Under the pieces are notes generated by a model. It was not told the DNA's origin, made no database searches, and worked only from the letters and a program-made list of their open reading frames with translations. Shown one piece after another: positions 8,359 to 15,837 of a stretch of 16,600 nucleotides of DNA (the first letter of the stretch is position 1; every line of letters begins with the position of its first letter). The DNA lies in the NCBI GenBank assembly GCA_945787485.1, contig CALZHV010000029.1:1-16600 (forward strand), given 5' to 3'. The position numbers and the translations under genes are program-made. Origin of the DNA: an uncultured Lachnospiraceae bacterium (GTDB lineage: Bacteria; Bacillota; Clostridia; Lachnospirales; Lachnospiraceae).

Positions 8359-9738
8359 TTAAGCTTCAGTGAGGAATACTTTATATCCCTTTAATGTCTC
8401 AAATACATCTGCCTTTGATGTAATTTCCCATGGTGCATGCATATTTAAAACGGCAACACCACAATCTATAACCTCCATGCCGTATAATGACAGGATATAT
8501 GCGATAGTTCCACCGCCACCTACATCTACCTTTCCAAGTTCTGCAGTCTGATAACATATATTATTATCATCCATCATTTTTCTGATTTTTGCAATGTATT
8601 CTGCATTTGCATCGTTAGATCCACTCTTTCCTCTTGAGCCCGTAAACTTGCTAAATACCATACCTCTTCCAAAATACGAGGCATTATTTTTATCAAATGC
8701 ACTTGAAAACAGCGGATCATATGCAGCATTAACATCTGAAGAAAGCATGCTTGATGCCGCAAGACATCTTCTTACTGCCAACTCACTGTACTTACCCATT
8801 GCATTCATGAGCTCAGCAACCGAATTTTCAAAAAACATAGACCTCATGCCTGTTGCTCCGACACTTCCAATTTCTTCCTTGTCCGTAAGCAGACAGCATG
8901 TTGTCTTTTTAACATTATCAACCTCTAACATTGCCATCAATGATGTAAATGCACAAACTCTGTCATCCTGTCCATAAGCCATAATCATGCTCCTATCTAT
9001 ACCTGCTTCTCTGGCATTTCCTGCAGGCACGATTTCAAGCTCGGCAGAGATAAAATCTTCCTCGTCAATCTTATATTTACTCTTTAATATTTTTAATACT
9101 CCTGCTTTTACCGCATCCTTTTTTTCATCCTTCAACGGAGTGCTGCCAAACAAAATATCAAGATTTTCACCTTCTATAACTTTGTTTGCTTTCTTCTCCA
9201 TCTGCTCTCCTGCGAGATGAATCAATAAGTCAGATACGCAGAATACAGGGTCATTTTTTGCTTCTCCAATAGAAATATCTATAACCTTTCCTGATTTTTT
9301 AACTACAACGCCATGAATCGCAAGCGGAAGTGCTACCCATTGATATTTTTTTATTCCGCCGTAATAATGAGTATCAAGATAAGCAAAATCCTCACTTTCA
9401 TATAAAGGATTTTGTTTTACATCCATTCTTGGCGAATCAATATGCGCCCCTAAAATATTCATTCCATCTTCTAAATCGTCGCTTCCTATGTTGAACATAA
9501 CTACAGTTTTGTCCATACAAACTCTGTAAACCTTATCATTTGCCTTAAGCTTTGTCTTAGACTTGATTATTTCATCTAAATCCTGATATCCGTATTCCTT
9601 TGCCATGCTTACTATCTGCTTAACACATTCTCTTTCAGTCTTTCCGTTATCAAGAAATCTAAGATAATCCTTTGAAACTTTTTCTAATTCCTGAAGCTGT
9701 TTTTTATCGTAGGTTGTCCATGCATTTATTCTTTCCAT
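8359..9738 (-). CDS. M18 family aminopeptidase
   Basis: M18 enzymes are cytosolic, self-compartmentalising zinc aminopeptidases that remove N-terminal residues, often Asp or Glu, from peptides. At 459 residues it has normal family length. Metal-site motifs are complete: GAHIDSPRMD (H99, with D101 beside it), GQDDRVCAF (D258/D259), DKEEIGSVGATG (E288/E289) and NMHAPWEIT (H434). The conserved GSRGKSGSNDANAEYIAKI block is also present. AAAGGTGG precedes the ATG. It lies 30 nt after argD and 14 nt before the hybrid sensor, so the three probably share a transcript. The pairing with argD suggests amino-acid salvage or supply, but this is inference. Clostridial M18 proteins are sometimes named ApeA; I have not assigned a symbol because substrate specificity cannot be read here. 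Confidence 0.93.
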   Translation of the reverse strand: MERINAWTTYDKKQLQELEKVSKDYLRFLDNGKTERECVKQIVSMAKEYGYQDLDEIIKSKTKLKANDKVYRVCMDKTVVMFNIGSDDLEDGMNILGAHIDSPRMDVKQNPLYESEDFAYLDTHYYGGIKKYQWVALPLAIHGVVVKKSGKVIDISIGEAKNDPVFCVSDLLIHLAGEQMEKKANKVIEGENLDILFGSTPLKDEKKDAVKAGVLKILKSKYKIDEEDFISAELEIVPAGNAREAGIDRSMIMAYGQDDRVCAFTSLMAMLEVDNVKKTTCCLLTDKEEIGSVGATGMRSMFFENSVAELMNAMGKYSELAVRRCLAASSMLSSDVNAAYDPLFSSAFDKNNASYFGRGMVFSKFTGSRGKSGSNDANAEYIAKIRKMMDDNNICYQTAELGKVDVGGGGTIAYILSLYGMEVIDCGVAVLNMHAPWEITSKADVFETLKGYKVFLTEA

Positions 9739-9768
9739 AAAAAAATACCACCTTTCATTTACACAAAT

Positions 9769-10977
9769 CTATAATTTACTAATTACCGATTTAAGTATTT
9801 CATAAGCTTTATCGCATTCTTCTGTAGAAACATTAAGCGGAGGCACAAGTCGGATTATATTTGGTCTAACGGCTGTAATAAGGAGACCTTCATCAGCAGC
9901 ATTATATTTTACATCTGTTGCAATATCCTTTGTAAACTCTACACCTATCATGAGACCACGTCCACGAACTTCCTTAATATACGGAAGCTCTTTGAGCATG
10001 TTTCTAAAATATATACCCTTTGCCTCAGCATTTGCCGGCAATTTATTATCTATTATTTCCTTAATTTGTGCATATGATGCAGCACAGCATACAGGATTGC
10101 CTGCGTATGTGCTTCCATGAGCTCCCGGTCCGAATGTGAGAGCAAGCTTTGCACTTGTACACATAGCACCGATAGGCATACCGCCGCCCATTGCCTTTGC
10201 CATACTTACGCAGTCAGGTTTAACACCATATCCCATAAATGACATCAGACTACCGGTTCTGCCCCAGCCTGTCTGGACTTCATCAAACAACAACAGCATG
10301 TTTTTCTCATCACACAATTTTCTAAGTCCGACAAGGAAATCCTTCGTTGCAGGTATAACGCCACCTTCACCTTGAACAGGTTCAACCATAATTGCGATTG
10401 TGTCTTCGTCACATGCTGCTTCAAATGATGCCAAATCATTAAAATCTGCATATGTAATGCCCGGTATAAACGGATCATAATTTTTTTGTATAGCCGTACC
10501 CGGCTGTCCTGTTGCAGCCAATGTTGCAAGAGTTCTTCCATGGAAGCTGTTTTTGGCTGTGACTATCTTATATCTGTTCTCGCCGAAATTATCCTTGCCA
10601 TATTTTCTTGCAAGTTTAATCATTACTTCATTTGCTTCGGCACCTGAGTTTTGGAAATAAATCTTTTCCATTCCAATACTTGTACATATTAACTCTGCAA
10701 GCATACCTTGAGGAACTGTATAGCAATAATTTGAAGCATGAATAATCAAATCGCATTGGTCTTTTATTGCTTCAACAACCTTTTTATTACAATGTCCCGC
10801 ACTGTTAACAGCTATTCCTGCCATAAAGTCAAGGTATTCTCTACCATTTTCATCAAACACATATGAATCCTTTGCTGAATCAGCAATAAAATCAAATCTT
10901 TTAAATGTTTCATAAAAATAGGTATTATATGTATCTATGAGCTGTTCTTTTGTTTTTCCTGTATCCTGTAATTTCAT
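9769..10977 (-). CDS. argD: Acetylornithine aminotransferase (class-III, PLP)
   Basis: The enzyme interconverts N-acetylornithine and N-acetylglutamate semialdehyde with glutamate/2-oxoglutarate, using PLP, in cytosolic arginine synthesis. At 402 residues it has the usual length. Visible marks are DENGREYLDFMAGIAVNSAGH near the N-terminus, FHGRTLATLAATGQPG, the PLP-ring Asp in LLFDEVQTGWGRTG, and the Schiff-base lysine K261 in SMAKAMGGGMPIGAM. The late GSTYAGNPVCCAA motif also fits ArgD rather than the longer GABA or ornithine transaminases. AGAGAGGT supports the ATG at 10977. No other arg gene is nearby, so argD is separated from its pathway here. It is followed by the M18 peptidase. Related class-III aminotransferases (succinylornithine, ornithine) remain possible. 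Confidence 0.9.
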   Translation of the reverse strand: MKLQDTGKTKEQLIDTYNTYFYETFKRFDFIADSAKDSYVFDENGREYLDFMAGIAVNSAGHCNKKVVEAIKDQCDLIIHASNYCYTVPQGMLAELICTSIGMEKIYFQNSGAEANEVMIKLARKYGKDNFGENRYKIVTAKNSFHGRTLATLAATGQPGTAIQKNYDPFIPGITYADFNDLASFEAACDEDTIAIMVEPVQGEGGVIPATKDFLVGLRKLCDEKNMLLLFDEVQTGWGRTGSLMSFMGYGVKPDCVSMAKAMGGGMPIGAMCTSAKLALTFGPGAHGSTYAGNPVCCAASYAQIKEIIDNKLPANAEAKGIYFRNMLKELPYIKEVRGRGLMIGVEFTKDIATDVKYNAADEGLLITAVRPNIIRLVPPLNVSTEECDKAYEILKSVISKL

Positions 10978-11008
10978 ATTCTTACCTCTCTGACATCTTT
11001 TATATCTT

Positions 11009-11038
11009 ATTACAACATTATGCCGGAAGCATTGTAAA
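11009..11038 (-). promoter_or_regulatory. Candidate argD promoter
   Basis: The minus strand has TTTACA (11038-11033), an 18-nt spacer and TGTAAT (11014-11009), one mismatch in each hexamer. The -35 sits in the loop of the hairpin at 11021-11047. If real, argD, the peptidase and the hybrid sensor can be transcribed apart from the upstream genes. Confidence 0.35.
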
Positions 11039-11047
11039 CTCCCGGCA
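11021..11047 (-). terminator. Strong hairpin without U tract between cheV-like gene and argD
   Basis: TGCCGGAAG (11021-11029) and CTCCCGGCA (11039-11047) pair over nine positions with one G-U on the minus strand, around a 9-nt loop. No run of T follows it on the minus strand, so intrinsic termination is doubtful. It may pause polymerase, protect an mRNA end or be chance. Confidence 0.4.
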
Positions 11048-11067
11048 CAATTATTAATAATTATTTT

Positions 11068-11778
11068 TTATCCGTAAATCTGACTTGCAACCTGTGAATC
11101 AAGCAAATCTACCAATTTACCGATTTCAGGCTTGCTTATCTGGGCATTTGCACCAAGTCTCTCGCCCTTTCTCTTCATATCATCATTAATAAGTGATGAA
11201 AATACAATAATCGGAATATGCTTCAATCCTTCAGTTTCCCTGACAAGCTTTATCAAACGATGTCCATCCATCTGCGGCATCTCAATATCGGTAATAATAC
11301 ATTTTGCGCCATAATCTACACCGTTATTCTTCTTCAATTCAAGAAGATAATCCCATGCTTCCTGACCATTGTTCTTTAACGTAAGCTTTGTGTATCCCGC
11401 TTTGTTAAGTGAATCCTTTATAAGCTGACTAAGCATAGGTGAATCCTCTGCAATTAATATCGGTATATTATTTCTTTCTCTCGTTTCAAGTCCTGCAAGG
11501 TCAGAAACCTTAAGGCTTGTTTCAGGACAAATACCTTCGACAATTCTTTCAAAATCAAGAATAATGAGAAGATTGTCTGAATTTTTGATTATGCCTGTTG
11601 CAATACCTGTATCCGGACCACTTACCGTAGAATCCGGTTTAACAACATCTGACCATGATACTCTTTTAATTCCGATTACATTTTGTACATCAAAAGCAAT
11701 ATCCAAATTATTAAAATTAGTTACAATAAAGAAATTACTCTTTTTATCCTTATTTTGTATTATCATATCCCAATGCAC
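11068..11778 (-). CDS. cheV: CheV-like protein, C-terminal fragment (second half of CheW domain plus receiver)
   Basis: CheV couples chemoreceptors to CheA through a CheW-like domain and modulates the array through a phosphorylatable receiver. This reading frame starts in the middle of the CheW fold (NFFIVTNFNNLDIAFDVQNVIGIKRVSW) and runs to the CheW end near ILDFERIV. A receiver follows from about residue 105, with the acidic pair in IAEDSP, the phospho-Asp in CIITDIEMPQMDGH, Ser in VFSS and Lys in QISKPE. The only start codon ahead is a GTG inside the overlap with the upstream frame, without a good ribosome binding site. A half CheW domain is unlikely to fold alone. I read it as the 3' part of one cheV interrupted by a +1 shift; a programmed shift or a sequence error are alternatives. 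Confidence 0.8.
   Translation of the reverse strand: MHWDMIIQNKDKKSNFFIVTNFNNLDIAFDVQNVIGIKRVSWSDVVKPDSTVSGPDTGIATGIIKNSDNLLIILDFERIVEGICPETSLKVSDLAGLETRERNNIPILIAEDSPMLSQLIKDSLNKAGYTKLTLKNNGQEAWDYLLELKKNNGVDYGAKCIITDIEMPQMDGHRLIKLVRETEGLKHIPIIVFSSLINDDMKRKGERLGANAQISKPEIGKLVDLLDSQVASQIYG
11750..11778 (-). other. Frame junction inside cheV (+1 shift needed)
   Basis: The upstream frame ends ALGYDNTK followed by TAA (11752-11750); the downstream frame overlaps it by 29 nt and continues the same domain. Removing one A from the minus-strand AAAA run (11756-11753) gives a continuous YDNTNKDKKSNFFIVTNF, which fits the CheV layout. Either one base was inserted, or the ribosome shifts from AAA to AAT just before the TAA. 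Confidence 0.75.
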
Positions 11779-11986
11779 GGAACAAATCGATTACCGTTAT
11801 TATATCACCTCTTGGCATAAATATTCCTTCAATGCACGGATGTGAATTCGGAACAGGAGTAACCTCCTGATATGTAAGTATTTCTCTAACCTTCTCGACG
11901 TTAATTCCGTAATGATTACCGTTTATTAAAAACTCCAATACCTCAAGTTCATTTGTACCGCTTTCAATCAAAATATTATTGTCCAT
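11750..11986 (-). CDS. cheV: CheV-like protein, N-terminal fragment (first half of CheW domain)
   Basis: The 78-residue frame begins MDNNILIESGTNELEVLEF and contains the CheW core strands FLINGNHYGINVEKVREIL, the loop TPVPNSHPCIEGIFMPRGDIITVIDL, and ends soon after at ALGYDNTK. A full CheW domain is about 140 residues, so this is only its first half. The remainder continues in the next frame (11778-11068). A strong GGGAGGG ribosome binding site precedes the ATG at 11986, so translation clearly begins here. The lipoprotein gene ends 31 nt upstream, suggesting co-transcription. If no frameshifting occurs, the product is a truncated and probably unstable peptide. Identity with CheV rests on the two frames together. 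Confidence 0.8.
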   Translation of the reverse strand: MDNNILIESGTNELEVLEFLINGNHYGINVEKVREILTYQEVTPVPNSHPCIEGIFMPRGDIITVIDLFRALGYDNTK

Positions 11987-12017
11987 ACTATCCCTCCCAC
12001 AATATGCAAGATTTTAT

Positions 12018-12809
12018 CTATTGAAGCTGCATAACTGCTTTCTTTCCGTTATATTCCGCTGAAAATTTTATGTCCTTCATATCTTCAGCAACTGAATCTG
12101 ATACCTGAAATAACAAAACAGCTTCTTCAAACAGGCTTCCTTCCATATTTTTCTGATAAGTATATAAATCGTCTATTAAAATTGTAAACATAGGCTTCGC
12201 TGCCCTTTTATTATCTACAATCAGTTTGTAATCAATATCCTTCGAATATAAATCTACATACTGCTCACTATTCGTTATATTTTCAACGTTGAATTTAAGA
12301 ACACACAATTTATATCCCTGCTGAGCTTCAATTTCTATATATACACCATCTTCATCATAAGACGGATATTTGTCTAAAATCATATAGTATGCATATTTTA
12401 TTGAAATATTATCTTCTCCGGCAAGCTTTGCTATGTTGTAATCCTTATCAACATTAACAACTATATCATCTATCGGTTCAAATTCTTCTGTTGTAGACTC
12501 TGTCGTTGTTTCCTCAGCCTCTGTTGTTGCTTCCGTTGTTTCTGTTGTCGCCTCTGTAGAAAGCTCCGTCTCCGTAGATACTTCTGTTGTTGTCTCAGAA
12601 TCTGTCATTTCAGTTGTCTGCTCCTCCGAAACAATGTCAGATTCTTCGTATCTCGAACCATATTTTTTATTGTACTTAAGCAACAGCTCAGCCGCATACT
12701 CTGCAATCAGATGATTTTCTTCATCAGTTAGTTCGACCATTCTGCCACAACCGGTAGTTGTTATAATCATCGCCAGAATAAGACAAGAAACAATTATCCT
12801 TTTTCTCAT
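12018..12809 (-). CDS. Lipoprotein with Thr/Glu-rich linker, function unknown
   Basis: I do not recognise a named family. The 263-residue protein begins with a lipoprotein-type signal, MRKRIIVSCLILAMIITTTGC, with Cys21 as the likely lipidation site. The -3 residue is Thr rather than the usual Leu, so the lipobox is imperfect. A short helical segment (residues ~26-50) leads to a Thr/Glu/Ser linker (about 61-111), then a C-terminal domain of ~150 residues with alternating strands (KLCVLKFNVENIT, MQLQ) that looks like an extracellular immunoglobulin-like sandwich such as DUF4352; this fold guess is tentative. GGAGGAG precedes the ATG. It lies 47 nt after the sensor kinase gene and 31 nt before cheV, in the same direction. 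It may be part of the two-component locus, as a surface sensor partner or regulated product. Confidence 0.75.
   Translation of the reverse strand: MRKRIIVSCLILAMIITTTGCGRMVELTDEENHLIAEYAAELLLKYNKKYGSRYEESDIVSEEQTTEMTDSETTTEVSTETELSTEATTETTEATTEAEETTTESTTEEFEPIDDIVVNVDKDYNIAKLAGEDNISIKYAYYMILDKYPSYDEDGVYIEIEAQQGYKLCVLKFNVENITNSEQYVDLYSKDIDYKLIVDNKRAAKPMFTILIDDLYTYQKNMEGSLFEEAVLLFQVSDSVAEDMKDIKFSAEYNGKKAVMQLQ
12477..12629 (-). repeat. Thr/Glu codon-repeat tract in the lipoprotein
   Basis: Residues ~61-111 are almost all Thr, Glu, Ser and Ala in irregular TTE, STE and ATTE units, encoded by recurring ACA/ACG/GAA-type codons. It probably forms an extended spacer lifting the C-terminal domain off the membrane through the wall. 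Such DNA can change length by slippage. Confidence 0.6.
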
Positions 12810-12856
12810 TTGTCTCCTCCATTTTTAAGACACGATGCTTAAGTCATATTTTATCA

Positions 12857-14350
12857 CTAATTAGCCTTATCTTCAAGCAAATTAGCATCCAAATCAAAAT
12901 AAAAAACAACACCATCCGGCTCATTGTAAACTCCATATTGTTTACCGTGAGATTTCATTGTGGCTGCCACAATCGACAAGCCTATACCGCTTCCTCCGTA
13001 TTCTCTGGTTCTTGCCTTATCAGCCTTATAGAATTTTACAAACAGCTTATCTATATCCTCATCTGATATATTAGGTCCCTGATTAAATACACAAACCCTT
13101 ACCGTTCCCGGTATTTCGTGTTTGAAGAATATTCTTATTACACCTCCATCATTAACATAATGTATTGCATTTGTAAGATAATTCGTAAACACTTCTTCTA
13201 TCATGTATTCATCAGCCCATACATAAAGAGGTCCTATTTCCTGAAATTCAACTCTTGCATTTGCTTCCTTAATCAGAATTTCATGAGCATTTATGACATC
13301 CCTGATAAAACCAACAAGCTCAAATCTCTCAATGGAAAGCTGTGTGTTACCGAATTCCAATTCATTGAGATTAAGCAGTTTTTTTACAAGTGTATTCATT
13401 TTTTGAGCTTCATCGATAATAACGTCAGTATAGTATTCTTTGCTTTCATCATCATCAAAAAGATTATCCTTAAGTCCTTCCGCATATCCCTGAACCAGTG
13501 CAATCGGGGTCTTAAGCTCGTGTGAAACGTGCGACAGAAATTCCTTTCGCATGTCATCAATTTGCTCTTTCTTCTCAATATCTTTTTGCAGAGCAGCATT
13601 TGCAGACTTAAGCTCAGAAATTGTATATTCAAGCTTATAAGACATATCATTCATACTCTCCGCAAGCTCACCAAGCTCATCCTTTGAATACACAGGAACT
13701 TTAACGTCAAATTCAAGGTTACTCATCTGCTTTGCTGCATGGCTCAATCTTTTTAATGGTGCTGTAATAAAGGTACTGAGACCAACTATAAAAATAGAGC
13801 TGAAAACAAGCAATCCAACAACAATTTCATTGAACATTTTTGTAACAATTTCCAAAGTTCCTTCAATCTGCGCAAGCGGACTTCTTATTATAACAATAAA
13901 TCCATTATCCAAAACACCAACAAGGTCATAATAATCCGTATTCAACAATCCATCGTGATGTTTTGTAATTTCATAAGAGCCCGGAATAGCTTTATTCGAG
14001 GCAACATCGGATTCTTCAACAGACTTAATTATATTTCTTAAATTATCCATCATCTGACTTTCATCATTTATTGATGTATAAATTTTTCCTTCCATTCTGT
14101 CAAGAATCAACACCATTGCCTCGGTCGGATTGTCAATTTTTCCATACAAATCCCCATTTTGAGCATCTGAAAATCCGGTCTTTTCAAATAATTCATTACA
14201 TGATTGATATGTTAATACAAGGTTATATTTCAAATTATGAACAAATACTTTTTCAAATAATACATTACAGATATACCAAGATGAAAATACTATAAACGAG
14301 GTAAAACCAATAACCATAATAAAAATTTTCGTTCTTATTGATAATTTCAT
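12857..14350 (-). CDS. Membrane sensor histidine kinase with HAMP domain
   Basis: This 497-residue kinase is the partner of the OmpR-type regulator 9 nt upstream. It has an N-terminal membrane helix (about 8-30), an extracellular sensor region of ~145 residues, a second helix (about 176-198), HAMP (about 198-250) and a short coiled coil. HisKA carries the phospho-accepting H277 in FLSHVSHELKTP. The HATPase has the N box (NYLTNAIHY), a G1 box with NQGPNI in place of DxGxG, a variant common in VanS-like kinases, the F region (KLFVKFYKADKAR) and G2 (GGSGIGLSI). Autophosphorylation and transfer to Asp55 of the regulator are expected. AAGGTGAG precedes the ATG. The signal is unknown; the lipoprotein next downstream suggests an envelope-related role, by inference only. 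Confidence 0.93.
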   Translation of the reverse strand: MKLSIRTKIFIMVIGFTSFIVFSSWYICNVLFEKVFVHNLKYNLVLTYQSCNELFEKTGFSDAQNGDLYGKIDNPTEAMVLILDRMEGKIYTSINDESQMMDNLRNIIKSVEESDVASNKAIPGSYEITKHHDGLLNTDYYDLVGVLDNGFIVIIRSPLAQIEGTLEIVTKMFNEIVVGLLVFSSIFIVGLSTFITAPLKRLSHAAKQMSNLEFDVKVPVYSKDELGELAESMNDMSYKLEYTISELKSANAALQKDIEKKEQIDDMRKEFLSHVSHELKTPIALVQGYAEGLKDNLFDDDESKEYYTDVIIDEAQKMNTLVKKLLNLNELEFGNTQLSIERFELVGFIRDVINAHEILIKEANARVEFQEIGPLYVWADEYMIEEVFTNYLTNAIHYVNDGGVIRIFFKHEIPGTVRVCVFNQGPNISDEDIDKLFVKFYKADKARTREYGGSGIGLSIVAATMKSHGKQYGVYNEPDGVVFYFDLDANLLEDKAN

Positions 14351-14359
14351 CTTCTCACC

Positions 14360-15034
14360 TTATACTTCGAATTTATATCCCATGCCCCATATAGTTTTAA
14401 TATAGTCACCTTTGTTTCCTAATTTACTTCTAAGCTTCTTAACATGTGTATCTATTGTTCTCGCATCACCAAAATAGTCATAATTCCAGACATTATTTAG
14501 AATTTTTTCTCTTGACAATGCAACTCCCTTATTTATAAGAAAATAGTTTAACAATTCAAATTCCTTATAGCTTAATTCTATCGGGTTACCGTCCACCTTT
14601 ACGATATGTGCAACAAGATCCATCTCTATTCCGGCCACTTCAATTATTTCATTTTCCTCTGTTGAATTGCTTCTTCTCAAAATTGCTTCCACTCTTGCAA
14701 CAAGAATTTTAGGACTGAATGGTTTTGTTATATATTCATCAATACCATATTCAAAGCCCTTAAGCTCATCCTTTTCGTCACTTTTTGCTGTCAGCATGAT
14801 AATAGGAACTTTAGATATTTTTCTTATTTCCTCTGCGACACCATATCCATCCAGCTTTGGCATCATTACATCAAGTATAATCAGAGAAATATCCTTCGTA
14901 TTCATAAATATCTCAACCGCTTCTTCTCCGTCAGCGGCCTCTATAACATTATAATTATTTTTCACAAGAAAGTCCCTTAGAAGCTTTCTCATTCTGCTTT
15001 CGTCATCAACAACTAAAATTTTTGTTACGTCCAT
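14360..15034 (-). CDS. OmpR/PhoB-family response regulator
   Basis: This 224-residue regulator has an intact receiver: D10/D11 (VVDDESRMRK), phospho-acceptor D55 (IILDVMMPKLDG), T82 (IMLTAKSD) and K104 (YITKPFSP). The C-terminal winged helix (about 128-224) has the expected LSYKEFELLNYF start, the SREKILNNVWNYDYFGDARTIDTHVKKLRSKLG recognition region, here cited in parts, and an ending GYKFEV. On phosphorylation it should dimerise and bind direct repeats near its targets. GGAGG precedes the ATG at 15034. The kinase gene begins 9 nt after its stop, a standard regulator-kinase pair. No certain promoter was found; a TGC-TAGTAT extended -10 on the minus strand around 15100 is a weak candidate. Its targets cannot be read from the window. 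Confidence 0.95.
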   Translation of the reverse strand: MDVTKILVVDDESRMRKLLRDFLVKNNYNVIEAADGEEAVEIFMNTKDISLIILDVMMPKLDGYGVAEEIRKISKVPIIMLTAKSDEKDELKGFEYGIDEYITKPFSPKILVARVEAILRRSNSTEENEIIEVAGIEMDLVAHIVKVDGNPIELSYKEFELLNYFLINKGVALSREKILNNVWNYDYFGDARTIDTHVKKLRSKLGNKGDYIKTIWGMGYKFEV

Positions 15035-15148
15035 TATTATACCTCCGTTAATTTATCACTATAAGTGTTACAGAATATGACTCTTTTAATAATTCATACT
15101 AGCACCTGAATATGATAAATATGTGAAAAATATCTTTTAATTGTTTTT

Positions 15149-15252
15149 TTACTGCTTATTTTCTTTACTGCTTATTTTTTTTACTGCTTATTTTTTTACT
15201 GCTTATTTTTTTACTGCTTATTTTTTTACTGCTTATTTTCTTTACCGTTTAT
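15149..15252. repeat. Tandem 15/16-bp array repeating a gene's 3' end
   Basis: ACTGCTTAT recurs at 15151, 15167, 15183, 15198, 15213 and 15228, with a degenerate accgtttat at 15244; copies are joined by T tracts. The periods are 16, 16, 15, 15, 15 and 16. On the minus strand each 15-bp unit reads K-N-K-Q-stop, and the copy at 15228 supplies the actual end of the small membrane protein gene. The others lie downstream of the stop. Confidence 0.9.
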
Positions 15253-15804
15253 TTCCTTTTCTCTGTTATTCAATTCTTCCTCCCATTTTATTAATTCTTC
15301 TTCTTTTTGTTCAAGAGTTTCCTGCCAGGAAGAGTATTTATCTATTATCTTTTCTTCTTTTTTTATAAAACCTGTATTATCGCTTGTTGCAGCAATAAAG
15401 AACATTCCTATCACAACAACGGCAAGTGTAATTATTATTACGGTAAGAATTTTTTTAGAAAATTTAATGTTTTCGTTTTCTGCCTCTAATTTTTTTATCT
15501 GTTCATTATCACCTTTAACCTTTACCTTTTTGGGCATGGGCACAGGAATATATGGAAGCTCACGGTTACCTGTTGTATCCTCAATGTACTTTCTCATGTC
15601 ATATAAAAATGAAAGTCCGACAGGAGTTGAAAAGTACGTTTTTGATACCATTTTTATATACATCTGTTCTATGGCATTGATATCAGAAGTATCCATCTTT
15701 TCCTTTATCTGATTTATTGTATCCAATTCCTTTTGTGCTCTTGCATATTCTGCTTTACTTTTGAAATAAAAACCATTTATTATTCTGTCTTCGTAATTAT
15801 CCAT
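15226..15804 (-). CDS. Small single-pass membrane protein with coiled-coil tail, function unknown
   Basis: I do not recognise this 192-residue protein. The N-terminal ~75 residues are helical (GFYFKSKAEYARAQKELDTI, then AIEQMYIKMVSKTYFSTPVG). A Pro-rich stretch (PYIPVPMPKK) and a short coiled coil (NEQIKKLEAENENIK) lead to one membrane helix at about 119-139. The C-terminal ~50 residues are charged heptad-like sequence rich in Glu and Lys. No signal peptide is seen; a large cytosolic N-terminal part is likely but the orientation is not certain. The start ATG follows AAAAGGTGG, which can pair with the arm of the upstream terminator. The stop codon lies in a tandem repeat array, so the last residues (ENKQ) may vary between strains. 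Confidence 0.75.
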   Translation of the reverse strand: MDNYEDRIINGFYFKSKAEYARAQKELDTINQIKEKMDTSDINAIEQMYIKMVSKTYFSTPVGLSFLYDMRKYIEDTTGNRELPYIPVPMPKKVKVKGDNEQIKKLEAENENIKFSKKILTVIIITLAVVVIGMFFIAATSDNTGFIKKEEKIIDKYSSWQETLEQKEEELIKWEEELNNREKEINGKENKQ

Positions 15805-15808
15805 AAAT

Positions 15809-15837
15809 CCACCTTTTGTTATAATCCAAAAAGGTGG
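15809..15837 (-). promoter_or_regulatory. Shine-Dalgarno sequence complementary to the terminator arm
   Basis: On the minus strand the terminator's 3' arm contains CCACCTTTT (15837-15829). Eleven nt later the gene's ribosome site reads AAAAGGTGG (15817-15809), giving a 9-bp alternative hairpin that would hide the ribosome site. When the full upstream arm is transcribed, the terminator stem (11 bp) competes and would free it. Confidence 0.5.

Noticed and set aside
12821..12846. Short inverted repeat TTAAG/CTTAA between the sensor kinase and lipoprotein genes
   Set aside because: Five base pairs in AT-rich DNA with no U tract; likely chance.
13118..13525. Long plus-strand open frame of 135 codons inside the sensor kinase gene
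   Set aside because: It lies opposite a well-supported kinase frame, has Cys/Phe/Ile-rich antisense composition and no ribosome binding site of note.
14350..14360. Kinase G1 box with NQGPNI instead of DxGxG as a sign of a dead kinase (gene 12857-14350)
   Set aside because: This variant is common in active VanS/PhoR-like kinases, and H277, N and G2 boxes are intact.
15149..15252. Regular repeats resembling a CRISPR array
   Set aside because: The unit is only 15-16 bp, spacers are simple T tracts, and no cas gene is near.
15141..15368. Plus-strand frame with FFTAY repeats that looks like a repetitive membrane peptide
   Set aside because: It is the translation of the T-rich tandem array and the antisense of the small membrane protein gene; no ribosome site supports it.
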